DNA of 64,000 bases, from assembly GCA_015039365.1 (NCBI GenBank), contig WION01000008.1, positions 558,001-622,000 on the forward strand, given 5' to 3'. Below are positions 49,620-62,329 of this stretch, one piece after another. A program made the translations under genes and the position numbers. Source of the DNA: Amanita rubescens. Lineage: Eukaryota > Basidiomycota > Agaricomycetes > Agaricales > Amanitaceae. Position 1 is the first letter of the stretch; every line of letters starts with the position of its first letter. The notes below the pieces were generated by a model. It saw only the letters and a list, made by a program, of their open reading frames with translations. It did not search any database and had not been told where the DNA came from.

Positions 49620-51379
49620 ATGTTATCTTGTCTTGCCCGCTCCACTATGTTGCAACTCAGGAGAAGCGCACGCTTGCAGAGCAAACTTTCAGTTTCATTA
49701 TCTCCGCTTACTCCCTCGGAAGACGGTGTGGACAGGTTTGAGGAGCACCCTGACGCATCAGGGAGAAAACCAAAGCGCAAGAAGAGACCGGATGACAACT
49801 CAGAAGATGATTTCGTTGTAGAGAAGAGGTTAAGAAATAAGCACATACCGGAGCAAGATCCAGTTTTCATCATTCCCGATGTAGAAAGAAGAGAAACTAC
49901 ATTCAGAGGTAGACTAGGTAACCTTCTCGCCTACACCTAGCGCATTGGTTTGACTTGATTAGGCTACGCCTGTCTAAATACAGTCTTGCGTAGTAGGAAA
50001 CCGGCAAAGGAATCAATATTTTGTTCGCGTACATGCAGGTATGTCATTGCGTCTCAGTCAGATCAACCAATCCAAATCACGGCATCATAGGTTAGGTAGT
50101 CTACGCAAGAACGGTATAGACTGGGTCAAAGATTTGGGGCGAAAGAACGTCCAGGACCTTATTTCCATCATTGAATGGAATGAACAGAATGTATTTTAGC
50201 CAATTCCCGGCGGATCCTCCAGTTGCCTGACCATTCCGCAGAATATACGCTTCTTCAGGATCTCATCCGAAATGTTTCCGTTTGCGTCACATGCCGTATA
50301 TGGCTACTCTCTGGAGTACTGTGCTTCTCTACTTGCCCGCGCAGGAGAATTGGCAAACAAATATGGCCATAGACTCACCGCGCACCCTGGCCAATTTACA
50401 CAACTCGGAAGCCCTAAATCCCAAGTTATCGAGGCCTCCATAAGGGAACTTGAATATCATTGTGAAATGCTCGATAGGATGGGAATAGGGCCTGACGGCG
50501 TGCTCATTGTTCATGTGAATCCAACCATCATTATTTACGATATTTTAACACAAATTTGCATAGGGAGGCGGCGTATACGGTGACAAAGGCGCGACTATTA
50601 AACGCATCAAAAATACCATCAAAGCGGTACTTCCGCCGAAGGTGCGCGATAGACTTGTGTTAGAAAACGATGAGGTTCGTCATCTCGTCCTACGCCTGTA
50701 CAAGTACTAAAGTTCAGGTTCAGTTGTGCTACAACGCAGAGGATCTCCTTCCTATTTGCGAAGAGTTGGATGTACCTCTAGTATTCGGTCTGTTATAAGC
50801 GTTCTTTAGTTTGGAATTTGACTTATTCAGTCACGGCAGATTATCACCACGATATGTTGAACCCTTCGCTTATATCGCCAAGCATTATCATACAAAGAGC
50901 AGATGCTATCTGGAAGAGACGCGGTGTCAGACCTAAGCAGCACCTTAGTGAGCCAAGGCCGGGAGCTGTCACTCTCATGGAGCAGAGGGCACATGCGGAT
51001 CGTTGTCAGGCGCTTCCCCCCGATCTACCTGATGATATGGGTAAGACAAAAAACACTTTTCATCCCGAATTTTACTTATTTTCCAGCTACATAGATCTAA
51101 TGATTGAGGTGTGTGATTTTGTTTGTATGGAGCGTGAATTGATGGTGGAACTCAAGGCAAAGGATAAGGAGCAAGCAGTCTTACACCTACACAGGATATA
51201 TGACCTTCAGCCTGTTATACATGGTATGTTCTGTATCTCGAGTTGATTGTTGATGCTTACGATGAATAGAATCTCTCCGGCCACCGGACCTGAATCCTAC
51301 TAAAGAGACCAAGGGTAGAAAGAGGGCAAAAATAACAGATGAGAGGAATGCAGCATCAATGGAAGATGAAACGGGTTGA
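49620..51379 (+). CDS. UVE1: UV-damage endonuclease (UVDE/Uve1)
   Basis: Light-independent repair enzyme that nicks 5' of pyrimidine dimers and other lesions. N-terminal basic leader MLSCLARSTMLQLRRSARLQ (possible mitochondrial or nuclear targeting) and KPKRKKRPDDNSEDDF. Catalytic TIM-barrel: RLGYACLNTVLRSRKPAK, GLRKNGIDWVKDLGRKN-type text, LISIIEWNEQNNIRFFRISS, EMFPFASHAVYGYSLEYCAS, YGHRLTAHPGQFTQLGSPK (metal-binding His), LEYHCEMLDRMGIGPDGVLI, VYGDKGATIKRIKNTIKA, VLENDEVCYNAEDLLPICEE and VPLVFDYHHDMLNP. C-terminus is basic. ATG 49647 is an alternative start. About eight introns. Confidence 0.9.
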
Positions 51380-51976
51380 GAGATAAATCACACAGGAGCT
51401 GGGTTAAAATGCAATTACATCCTACAACATTAACATCAGATACTATTGCATACAATGGTCTGGGGTAATTAATTTTGAGTGGCATGAGATATCCTCGCGC
51501 CATCACCTGCATCACGCAGGTAACCAGATTCATTGGATTGGTGGCAGCGCCATCCTATCTCCAACAACTCTTAGATATCGACAACTTGATATCATATAGC
51601 ACCGATAGCACTATCGGCACAAGAACATTGTAAGTCTCTCGGGACTTCAGATAACTGGGTGATTACACATATATATAAGGTGAAGACATTGGATGAGGGA
51701 TACTAACTCACAGTTTCTCCCTTATTACGCACCGTGCAGTCAAGGGCTTCGAAACAGTCGAACTCGCCTGTTAAGTGAGTGTAAGTGTTCTGCTGCAATG
51801 ATAAACGGAAATGCTTACAAATGGGCTCCTCAAGGCCTCCAAACACAACCCGCGGTTGTCACACGCCGATTCGTGTGGGGAACAATTCCAAGGTTCAAAA
51901 GACGAACAACAGGTCATATATATGATACACTTTAGGGCAGGCTTTAAGGTTCGGTGATACTTTAAGGCAGGTTGCG
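51380..51976. other. Intergenic stretch before tRNA-Arg
   Basis: No gene. A short direct repeat, CTTTAGGGCAGG/CTTTAAGGCAGG, occurs near 51.93 and 51.96 kb. Confidence 0.4.
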
Positions 51977-51983
51977 AAAAAAA
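51977..51983 (-). terminator. Pol III terminator of tRNA-Arg
   Basis: Seven consecutive T on the minus strand, two bases after the tRNA discriminator base. Confidence 0.65.
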
Positions 51984-51985
51984 TA

Positions 51986-52069
51986 TGACCACCGCAGGAC
52001 TCGAACCTGCAACCTTTTGGTACCGTTCAGCAATCGAAGCCAAACGCGCTACCATTGCGCCAGGTAGCC
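51986..52069 (-). tRNA. tRNA-Arg (TCG) with a 12-nt intron
   Basis: 84-nt gene. The acceptor stem pairs GGCTACC with GGTGGTC (two G-U). D arm GCGC-AATGGTA-GCGC. Anticodon stem TTTGG/CCAAA. The loop starts CTTCGA, giving anticodon TCG at 34-36, and is interrupted after position 37 by 12 nt (52022-52033). T arm GCAGG-TTCGAGT-CCTGC. Discriminator A. Mature length 72. The D arm resembles fungal tRNA-Trp, but CCA is not at the anticodon position. Confidence 0.82.
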
Positions 52070-52214
52070 ATGTTCATTTTATGAATATTTATTATAATAA
52101 GGCCCTTAAAACCCGCAGAGAAGAACTTGAGATGTATTAAGTAAAAGAACAAAAAGTATGCGACTGATTTACAGATGTGCTTCTCCTACAAGAAACGGCC
52201 ATATAAGATGATTA

Positions 52215-55200
52215 TCATGCCTGTCCAATTTGTCCGAAGCTAGTTAATGCTATGGCTCCCAGCCAAGCCATCTCCACGACCGATCGTCCGATAGGTGTCA
52301 GGCGGAGGGGTGGTTCGGGTGGTATGAAATGGTCATTGACCGCGTTTGGTGACTTCCACGACGCCCTACATAAGTCCATCTTGATCAAACCCTCTGGTAT
52401 GAATTCAACCCCTGATTCACGAGAATTACAGACGCCAATTACCCAATCCGACTTGCATTCTTCCCGAGCCTCTGCAGACGGAAGGGTCTCCCAAGCATAG
52501 TCTAGCGGACCAGAAATCGTCAAGCCTTCATCTGGTACACGAACTCCAGTTCCGATGAGCTCGTTATGTGCCACAAAACGTGCACTGATATGAAATGATG
52601 TGAGAAGTATGCTGCGATCCGTTCGATCGGCATCAATAGCAGGTGAAGAACGATTCTTCTTATCACCTTTCTTACGCAAGCTCGTTGATCGATAATAAAT
52701 CAAGATGTATTGCCGTATGTTTGCCGGCGGTATTCGCTTCAAGAGATGGAGATGATCTTGGATGCTTATAGGATCAGTTTCGCCCGGCCAGAGCGGGAGA
52801 AGCATATACAACGATTCCTCCGGGACTTCGCTTAAGATCCCGTTGGGTTGCTCTTCGCGTTTTTTCCGAAGTGCTGATCCTGAACGTTTCTTCATCTTGT
52901 GGTTAGACGGTAACAGCCCGACGTCCATGAACGAGCTGTTAAGATTCTCCACGACGCGTTGCTGCTGCTCTTGCTTACTTCTCGAGGGCAATACAATCCA
53001 TGGGGGATCATAGTTCGCCTCCAACTGTCCTGTGGCCGGTCCAACCGTCGCACGATTATTGCGGCTACGGAAAAGTCTCTTGAAAACAGAGCCCGTTTCC
53101 AACTCCTGTTGAGCACGCTCCATGTTCAATTGCTCGATGAGGCTAGCATCGACAGTGCCATACGTTTCACTATGGGGTGTCGTCGTAGGTGGTGAATGTC
53201 GTCCAGCATCACAATCATATTCCTCCTCATCCTCGTACATTTCTAGGGGGTCATGAATTCGTCGGCGACGCCGATGCGGCCTGTTCGTAACTAAGTTCGT
53301 ACTGATGGATCGACTTGTTGTGTCATTGTCAGTGTGCTGCGTTTTGAAGTCTACACGCGATGACAGAGGAGTTAGTGGGACTGACGGCGCAACAATTGTA
53401 GATGCTGTGATGACAGATGGGGTCTGATAGGAATCGCTACCAGAGGATGCATTGGTGAATCTCGATGTCACAGACAAGTTGACCACATCAACGGGGCGGG
53501 TCTCTTGGAACGCTCCCAAGGCCCTCTCCTTCCCTTTGGATTCTCCCTGCCTTTGTGGTGGTTTCTGTTTTTCTTTTTCGCGTTCCTGCTTCTTATTTCT
53601 TTCTTTGTCTTTCTTCTTGCCTCTCTCTCTCTCTCTATCACTTCTTAACTCGTATTCTTTTGTTCTCCTACTTGACCGGTCCTCGTCAAGGAGTCCATGG
53701 GATTCAAGTTTCCTCGTAGATGTGGTATTCGTGAATGCGACCTGTACTCTCTTAGGTGCAAGGAGAATCATAGCACCTGATCGCTTTTGTGAATCAGCTG
53801 ACGGTGCAGGGGGATGCGAAGCCATAATGAGAGGACCACTTCCAGTTTCCCTCGTCTTTTCTTTACTTTCGGTCTTTTTGCGATGAAATCGGCCAATAGA
53901 AAACGCAACAGCTTTCGAGTGTTTGTGGATTGTACTCATTGGTCCGCCAATCATCGAGGCTACGCTATTATCCACGCCTCGCAAATGGTGGGCAATAATC
54001 CTCTGTTGCGGTCCCTTTGCTAAATCAGCAGCTCAAGATTTTTCAGTGACGAAGCCCAATAGGAAATGGGATGGCATACTTTTGGTCGCCCTTCTTTCAA
54101 CTCTGAATGTTCCGATGAGATCCATTTTCCAAATTTCTTGAGAATCTATGGGCATGCCTTTCCAGGACGCCGCGACTCTAGCTAATCTGCCCTTTTCTTT
54201 TTCGCGTTCTTTTTCGGCTTTCTTCTTGTCATCTTCCGAAGTCTTCGAGGTTAGGAAACCCGCAAACGCTCGGGAACCCACGTTCCCAGAGGCAGATGCT
54301 CCAGGGCTCAGCTGGCTAACACCTGCAACTTTTTCGCGTTTGAAGGACCAGTCCTTCCGTTGTGCTTGATAACCTTCTCCACCCCATCTGGTTACTGCCC
54401 TTCCAAAGGTATCGCTGCCCACTGTTGTAACGCTCTGACGGCGCGCATATACTGGACTCTGACTGTTGCCGCCCCCAAAATGAAACCAACGAGGGCCTGT
54501 GGTTGTGCGGTTTCCGTCGGGGCCGGGTTGGCGAATGATGTCTTCAAGTTGCGACCGATCGAACGATACGATACCCTGCCGTAGGTTGTCCCAGTCAGGG
54601 TCAAAGTCGTCTGCGATATGGGCGCCACTGGTTGACTGTGCTTGGTTGCTTCTGCCGCTATTTGAAGGAAACTCAAAGCCTTCAGGGATTTGACTTTCAT
54701 CGCTTCGGGCACCGCCCCTCTGCCTGACCCTCGCATTCAGGTTACGCCAGTCACCCTCGCTTCCTGGAACTGAAATCGGGGAAGAGAGTACAGGGTCGTC
54801 CGAGTTGGTCCTGGAGATCGAAGTTTCGATGACGTGCAGATCATCGTCTAAGCTCCGGCTAGGTCTGCGCAGATTAATAAAGCTATCATCCCTGTCACGG
54901 TTGAATGGATACTGGGTATTTATACCCGGCGTTGTGAGGGCACCTGGTATGTCCATTGGTAGACTTCCCCGGCGTCCCTGCAGATAATACGCTTCCGCAT
55001 CGAGGTCCTCTTCTTGTTGAAAACTCATATCAACACTCGCCGCCCTCATCGAACTAATCTCGATATCTGGGATATCGTCTGATTCGTATTCTTCCTCTGA
55101 GCTGAATTCCATGCTCGTAGTTGAGGTATTCGCGGATGCATTAGGATATGGGCCAGAAAAATTGGTATTATACGGACGTCGGCGCTCGTCATCGTCCTCT

Positions 55201-55778
55201 GAAGAAGTGAAATCGTTGGATGGTGTCTGCGGAGTGGAACTACTGTCCACGCTGACCATGGAGCCCGTATAAAGACTTTCATTGAATGATGTGACAGAAG
55301 CTGAGGCGGATGATGGGGTTGAATCGATATTCATCCCCTGTCCTCTACCATCCCAATTTTGTCTGCTGGCGGATATGTGTTGTACCACTTGTTCGACAGG
55401 GCCCCGAGACGAGTGATGCCAAGCAGAAGTGCGAGGGGCAGACTGGTAATGGTAGGCGACTACCGAGGGTCGAGGTGTGATATCAGTCCGCAACATTAAT
55501 TCCTCGAATTCCGTATCATCTTGAGAGGTAATCGGGTATGTCGATGGTGAATTGCTGAGTCGTGGGGCGGTGCCGAACGAGTAGTCACGAAGCTGTCGTA
55601 GGTAATCTGAGCTTTGATAGCTGCTCCAATTCGTCGTGCTGCCTGACGGGGATCCTGATGGCGTCTGACGATCTGGAGACGAATGATCTACTTGTGTATT
55701 GGAATCTTGAGAGGTTGATGATCTGTTGGATGACTCAGCCCAGTTCTTCTGCAGGATGACGACCTGTGATTTGCGCAC
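52215..55778 (-). CDS. ~1,180-residue protein of unknown function (5' end unresolved)
   Basis: Two long open frames, 54033-55778 and 52215-53984, are one gene: an intron starting GTATGCC and ending TTTAG joins VERRATK to TKGPQQRIIAHHLRGVDNS, in frame. The first half is Ser/Asp-rich and disordered, ending with a more conserved part (RAVTRWGGEGYQAQRKDWSF, SWKGMPIDSQEIWKMDLIGT). The second half has AVAFSIGRFHRKKTESKEK, a run of charged residues (DRERERGKKKDKERNKKQER), VFKRLFRSRNN, DPPWIVLPSR, and a structured C-terminal domain with LYMLLPLWPGETDP, RQYILIYYRSTSLR and SDWVIGVCNSRESGVEFIPE. No family known to me. The first exon is upstream of an acceptor at about 55779. Note the CACGTG cluster at 56.06 kb. 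Confidence 0.7.
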
Positions 55779-56062
55779 CTTTCACCAAAATCCTTATTGT
55801 AAATGTTCATGCCTGATTTCCCACAAAGGAGTTATACTGCAATATTTGACTCGATAACCATCCCATGCTTGTGAACAATTATGCATACCGTTGATTGAGG
55901 ACAGAATCACGGATGAGACTTAAGATGTCGAGGCGGAAAAGTATCCCAAGAGTCGCCTTTCAACTTGGGTAGCAGCTAGCGAATACAGCAAAGACAAGGG
56001 TAGGCGACTCCTTGTTACCACTGGAGAACAAAGCCCATGAAGCTTATCCAAAATCTGATCGC

Positions 56063-56093
56063 CACGTGGGAACATCACGTGATGCTACACGTG
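56063..56093. promoter_or_regulatory. Cluster of three CACGTG elements
   Basis: CACGTG at 56063-56068, 56076-56081 and 56088-56093, spaced 13 and 12 bp start to start, roughly one helical turn. The middle one is the 10-bp palindrome ATCACGTGAT. A fourth, TCACGTGA, lies at 56552-56559. They precede the ~1,180-residue gene. CACGTG is the core for bHLH (Cbf1, Pho4) and some bZIP factors. Confidence 0.5.
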
Positions 56094-56951
56094 GCAACAA
56101 CATAACACCGCCGCCGCGTGGTTCTTGACGCCACATGTCAACGTCAAAATAGGTTCACTTCTTTGCCTCCTCTGATTTGCAAGCCCCATCCGCGGCAAAA
56201 GGACGAATAAAATGACATTCTAAGCCCTATAAATGCGAATTGCGCTGTGTAGGTTACTGCAACGATTTCAGGGACGATTTCAGTAACGATACTATTGCTA
56301 GTAAGTTTATCGACAGATCACAATATTCGCGGCATGTTTTGACGCTCCGGTAAGATTCGTCTCAACAATAAGTAACCGGAACCGTGCGTGCTACATTATA
56401 TCATATCTGTCGTAACTCTTCATATATTTTTCCGTGTAGTAGTAGGCTCAACCTCTACTATGTGTCTTTACGGTATGCGACATGTTCGACATCCAAGTAT
56501 CTTTAGCGCCCCGACACATGCGCCACAAGCGTTCCATAGTCCTCTTTCACATCACGTGACCGACAAGAAGTGAATTTGACCAGTGCTTAGCTTAAAAAAG
56601 GCTTAATTTGGAAGTGAGCCCCTATTGCCAGCGTTTATCCTTCTCCTGCCCAACTTCCAGCCAAAAAAGCTGTTGAAGACTGAAGAACGCTGCCATAATT
56701 CCAGGAAGATATGAAAAACGCGTCGGGTCTCAGCCGATATCGCAGAGTAACTCACAGTTCTTATTACTTAAATCCAATTTGGCGCGTCCGGGTAATTTCG
56801 GACTTGATGTTGTCCAGCGCCGGGCCTCTCAGATCGTGTTTCCCAGAAAAATTAGTTTCACCATTACTTCACTAAAAAAATTAATACATAAAGTTCGGCA
56901 GGGCACAACTTTTTTTTCTTCACTTGGTATCTTTCCAGCCATGGATCGATG

Positions 56952-58939
56952 TCAATTCGGTGCAACCACTTCCGATCTCCCCACTGTCTTCCATTCCTCA
57001 ATCGCGATATGACCCTCCTCTTGTAAAAGTCTGAATGCTCGGTCTATATGTCTCTCCTCGGTACGGAGAGCACCAACGGCAAAGCGTATGCAAGCGACCC
57101 CATTTAGAACTGTCTGCGTCAGCAAAATGTCGTGTCTTGCGGAAATCCTGTCGTAGAATACGCGATTTAAGCTATTGAGGTCCGCTAGTGAATATGTGCT
57201 TGCTCCAACGCTAGGATTGAGCCTGAAGACAGACAAAGCCAGGGAAGGCTCAGTAACGAGTTCCAGTATGTCGGAGCTCTTCACGAGCTGTACAAAATGT
57301 TCATTCAATTTGACTGACTTGAAGTTTATTAGGACCATCGACGTTACAAACTCAAAAGCAATTGACTTACACGACGGATGTATTGTCGGAAGCCTTCAGC
57401 TCCGTAGCTGCGCAAGACAAACCATAGTTTCAAAGAACGAAAACGTCGGCCAAGTGCCAAGTGCCAGTTGCGATAGTCTATGACGGTACCTAGGAAACGA
57501 AATCAGGATACTAAAAAGGTAAACGACCCCGCGCCTACCTGCTTCACTCTGTTTGCTTCGTAGAAATGGGGGCGTGACGTCCAATGCATCTGTGAGGAGT
57601 TTGCGGTACCTGACCCACAACGCAGAAAAATTCAAGTTGGTTAGGCCCCACTGGATGCTCTTTTATGAGTTATGGGGGCGCATGACTCAATGTCACGGAC
57701 CTTGTGGAAATTTGTGCAGAAAGAGGTAGCGACATTATTGATCTCTTCCAAGTGGCACATCTCACGATATTCAGGGCATGAAAGTGCAGAACCGGCCCAA
57801 GCAGCGTCGATGTGAAGCCACATTGATGGGTAATCCATTACTACACCAGTCTCAATTGTCGTCATAGAAACGAAAGATGACACTCACAAACATCCTTGAT
57901 TTCCGGTAGGTTGTCAATTGCACCAGAAGACGTGGTCCCAACGGTTGCAACTTGGGCACGTAAGGAACTGTGCGGGGGTAAGAGCATTGTAAAACCTACT
58001 TATGATGAAAGGTTTGCGGCCCATTTTTTCGTCTTCTACGAGGGCAGATCGAAGTGTTTTACCCCTTAGTGAATATTGGTCCATTGCTCGTACCTCGAGA
58101 GCACGAACTTGAAGTCCTAGAACAAGTCCTGCCTTCGTTCCGAGCGAATGGGTCTGCGTTGTAGTATATATCACCAGTTCTTCTACCTTGCACTCGGGAT
58201 GTTCGGCCTGATAACGAGAGCGTGCTGCGACTATTGCGACGAGGACAGAGTCAGAAGCAGTGCTCTGCGTTGGATCAGCTAATTGTATGCTATTGACATT
58301 GCTATGCTGACCTGTATCACGCCACCTCCAACGCCGGACGAATTCAAGAATGCGGGCGAAAGCCCCAAGAGTTGAGCTGCCCAGTCCATAACAATGACCT
58401 CCAGCTCAGTACAAGCGGGGCTTACGGCCCACTATTGAAAAGGATGTCAGAAATTGAATTTATTAGCATAGTGGGACGTGCATTGAAACCGGGATTGCAG
58501 GTACTCGAGGAGTATAGGTCCGCGAGCATTCCTTCGAAAGTGCACGCGGCAGAGAAATAACCGAAGAATGATGGATGTTGCCAAAGAGTCATGCCTGTGA
58601 TAGAATAAGCACCCGAACATCTCATCAGACCCTATTTTACCGGGCACTATAAGTCGTTGATAGTCATCGGCGATAGTCTGGAAATCTTCGCCTTGCTCTG
58701 GCGCGCATACTTGACATTTATTCTTCAGTTTCCCATTTTCAGAATGAAGAACAAGTCTTACAAGGCACGGAGGGCGCAAGATATCCGGGTTCTACCTGAG
58801 GAACGACGACCCGCTCCTCCATGGAATAGTAATATTCACAGATTCGGTCGATCGCTTGGTGACCAGCCGTTCGAAACCTTTGGGCAATATTAGACAGACA
58901 GGAAACTGACAAGGAGAAAACGCACTGTTCAACGTTCAT
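56952..58939 (-). CDS. Group II PLP-dependent decarboxylase, copy A (aromatic amino acid decarboxylase-like)
   Basis: Pyridoxal-phosphate enzyme of the aromatic amino acid/tyrosine decarboxylase family. Spliced start [24 protein letters not shown], then [124 protein letters not shown] (PLP-phosphate and Asp contacts) and [13 protein letters not shown], whose Lys is the Schiff base. Later [17 protein letters not shown] and [19 protein letters not shown]. Ends SEVVAPN. All active-site residues are present. One intron (58432-58481) has a GC donor. Tandem with copy B, same strand; substrate not predictable. Confidence 0.85.
58432..58481 (-). other. GC-AG intron in decarboxylase copy A
   Basis: Between NPGFN and WAVSPACTE. 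Starts GCACGT, ends TTTCAATAG, 50 nt. The same site in copy B also uses GC. Confidence 0.78.
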
Positions 58940-60318
58940 TGTCGTTGTAGGGTAATGATCAATTGCCTTGAAAATGCGCTTTATAACTCATAACGCATCC
59001 GATAATGGTGCAAGCTGACAATTCGTACCTCTTTTTTCGGTGGAAATGACGTCTGTTGAGGCAAGGTCGAATATTCACTAAGCCACACCAGCACCGCAGA
59101 ACCAAATGCCTGTACCCGACTTGATCGTGATTCACTCGCCACCTCCCACTCGGCATCACGCGAAGCTGTCGGCCATGTTCCAAACTTTTTTAATCCTTGA
59201 CGCGAGGTCCAATAAGGGTTTATAGCCTGTTTCAAAATCTTGCTTCTCTCCGTGGACTTGCACTCTCACGAATGGGACATTTTGGGATATACCTACGTAT
59301 ATGAATAGTTATGACCCAGCCTGAAGCTCTTTCAGGAGTCTCGGCGCAGCCACTACCTTGCGGAGGGTAGTAACGAAGGTTCACAGGATCGTCAAGCGTC
59401 TTCGCAGTTACTTTACGAACAGCGGACGACACGCGTATGATGTTCTACCAATCTGGAAAACAATAAAAAATATAGCACGGGAAGTGTTTCATGCATTTAG
59501 CGAGAAGATATCATGGAAGTTATTTACCTTCTATGGATAACCGAAAGCCTGGCGTAAAGAGCGAATCATTCAGCACTTGTATCTAGGCATCATGCTAATT
59601 AGTGGGGCCAACGACAGCGGTTCTGAAGCTTTCTGAAGCTGAGCCAGACAGCTGGAGCTGATTTCGAGTGGAGACCGGTACGGTTCCGCGGCGAGGAGTG
59701 GCAGCCAACGTCACATGTACGTACACCATATATGGCATACCAGAAGGGACCGATCAGTTTAATATACTAACCAGGAAATTATCATTTCGGCCACTTTTCT
59801 TAAGTAAATACTCAACATTTTTTTCACCCGTAAAACGACTGCGCAGTCACTTCCCAACAGCATGCGCGTTCAATTGATCGGAACACAAAAAATCCTGATA
59901 GTACGGTAATAGCAATATCATCGGAGGGTTGGCGAATACAGAGCGCCGGGCACATTTCACCGGATGTAATGATGAGTGCCGATAAAAAATTTCGTTCAGA
60001 GAGGTGGACGTCACTCTTTGAGGAGCAGGAGAAAAAGTAGAACGTATCTCTGACTAGTGCCGTGATCGTAGGATGCTGCAAGCGAGTGCCAAGAGAGGCA
60101 GAATGCGAATTCTCGAGAAGGTGTATGTTGGACATCGTGGCGGAGCGCTGTTTTCGGATTCGCGGCATATTCGACGTACAGCGCTCAACATGAAACTGGT
60201 CACCATAGCAAGTAATTGAACTCTTGTCTTCTACAGCATGAAAAAACAGTATCCTGAACAGATCTGAAGTCTAAGCTCGGCAAAGCTCGTGTACGCTCTT
60301 TCGCGACTGTCCATCAAC
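58940..60318. other. Spacer between the tandem decarboxylase genes
   Basis: 1.4 kb. Minus frames of 60-115 codons occur (for example 58981-59235 and 59824-60168) but none carries a motif. A 10-bp tandem repeat TTCTGAAGCT occurs twice near 59.62 kb. A decayed gene cannot be excluded. Confidence 0.4.
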
Positions 60319-62329
60319 TTAGATGCAAGAATCCTCAACCCTGTTCCTTCTATTCTCCCATTCTTTGATTGCAATATGACCCTCTTCCTGCAAGAGGTTG
60401 AACGCTTGGTCTATATGTCTCTCCTCCGTGCGGTAGGCGCCGACGGCAAAGCGTAAACAAGTGATTCCATTTAGAATTGTTTGTGTCAGCAGAATATCAT
60501 GTCTTGCGGATATTCTGTCATAAAACACGCGATTCAAATCGTTGAGGTCTGTCAATGAATTTGCCGTCGCTCCAATTCCGGGGTTAAGTCGGAAGACAGA
60601 CAAAGCCAAGGAGGGTTCCGTGACGAGTTCCATGGCGCTGGATTTCTTCACAAGGTCTGCGAAACGTTCATTCAAATTGACTGACTAAAGAATATGAAAA
60701 TCATCAACATCAAAAATCGAAGTTCATTTAACTTACACGACGGATGTATTGTCTGAAACCTTCAGCTCCAAAACTACGCAAGACAAACCATAGTTTTAAA
60801 GACCGAAAACGTCGGCCAAGTCCCAAGTGCCAGTTCCGATAATCAATGACAGTTCCTAAGAAACAAGGTACATTGAGTGATATTCGTGGATGCTAGAATA
60901 CTCCACAGCCACCTGCTTCACTGTGCTTGTTTCGTAGAAACGGAGGCGTGACGTCCAGAGCGTCTGTGAGGAGTTTACGGTCTTTAACCCACAACGTAGA
61001 CAAATCAAAGTTAGTTAGGCCCCACTGAAAGTTTCTTCGTGAGTTATAGGTCTGTCAAACTTAAATATGGGGACCTTGTGGAAATTTGTGCAGAAAGAAA
61101 TGGCCACAGCATTGATCTCTTCCAAATGGCACATATCACGATATTCAGGACATGAAAGAGCAGAGCCGGCCCAAGCAGCGTCGACGTGAAGCCACAACGA
61201 TGGAAAATCCTTTACTATACCGGCTTCGGTTACTGTCCTTCCGGCAACAAAGATGACACCCACAAACATCCTTGATCTCCGGTAGGTTGTCAATTGCTCC
61301 GGATGACGTAGTCCCGACGGTTGCGACTAGATGAGTAAGAAATAGGCAGGGCAATAGCACGGCACAATGTACTTAGGATGAAAGGCTTGCGTCCCAATTT
61401 TTCATCTTCCACAAGGGCGGATCGTAGCGTTTCACCCCTTAGTGAGTACCGGTCCTCTGCTCGTACCTCGAGAGTATGGACTTGAAGTCCTAGAACAAGT
61501 CCTGCCTTCGTTCCGAGCGAATGGGTCTGCGTTGTGGTATATATCACTAATTCTTCTGCCTTACAATTAGGATGTTCGACTTGATAACGAGAGCGTGCTG
61601 CAACTACTGCGACAAGAGCAGAGTCGGATGCAGTACTCTGCCCCCGATCAGCTAACGTCATGATATTGACACTACCATGCTGACCTGTATGACACCTCCT
61701 CCAACGCCGGACGAATTCAAGAAGGTTGGCGAAAGTCCAAAAAGGCGAGCTGCCCAGTCCATAACAATGACCTCCAGCTCAGTACAAGCGGGACTCGCAG
61801 ACCACTGATTAAGAGGATCTTAGCGATTGAATTTCTCTTAGCATATGGGACTTGCATTAAAACCAGGATTGCAGGTACTTGAGGAATACAAGTCCGCGAG
61901 CATCCCTTCGAAAGTGCATGCGGTGGGGAAATAAGCAAAGAATGATGGATGTTGCCAATGCGTCATGCCTGTGATAAGGTGAGCTCCTGAATATCTTATC
62001 AGAATTCACGCTACCAGGAAGGATAAGTCGTTGGTAGTCATCAGGCAATAGCCTGGAAATCTTCGCCTTTTTCTGGCGCGCAGGCTTAACGTTTACTTCT
62101 TAGATACTCATTTGCTATGGAATAAAGAGTCTAGTCTTACGGGGCAGGGAGCGTCCGAGGTATCCGGGCTCTACTTGAGAAGCGACGGGTCGCTCTTCCA
62201 TTGAGTAATAGTACTCGCAAATTTGATCTATGACTTGATAGCCTGCCTTTCGGAACCTTTGGGCCGTAGTACTAGTAGTAGACTGAGACAGAGGATTGAC
62301 AAGGGAGACACGCACTGCTCAATGTTCAT
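60319..62329 (-). CDS. Group II PLP-dependent decarboxylase, copy B
   Basis: Paralogue of copy A with the same exon plan. Start [24 protein letters not shown], then [142 protein letters not shown] and [20 protein letters not shown]. Ends [11 protein letters not shown]. The two copies are close to each other throughout but diverge at the C-terminus and in several introns, so the duplication is not very recent. The GC-donor intron is shared. Divergent from the ketoacyl-CoA reductase gene, 354 bp apart. Confidence 0.85.
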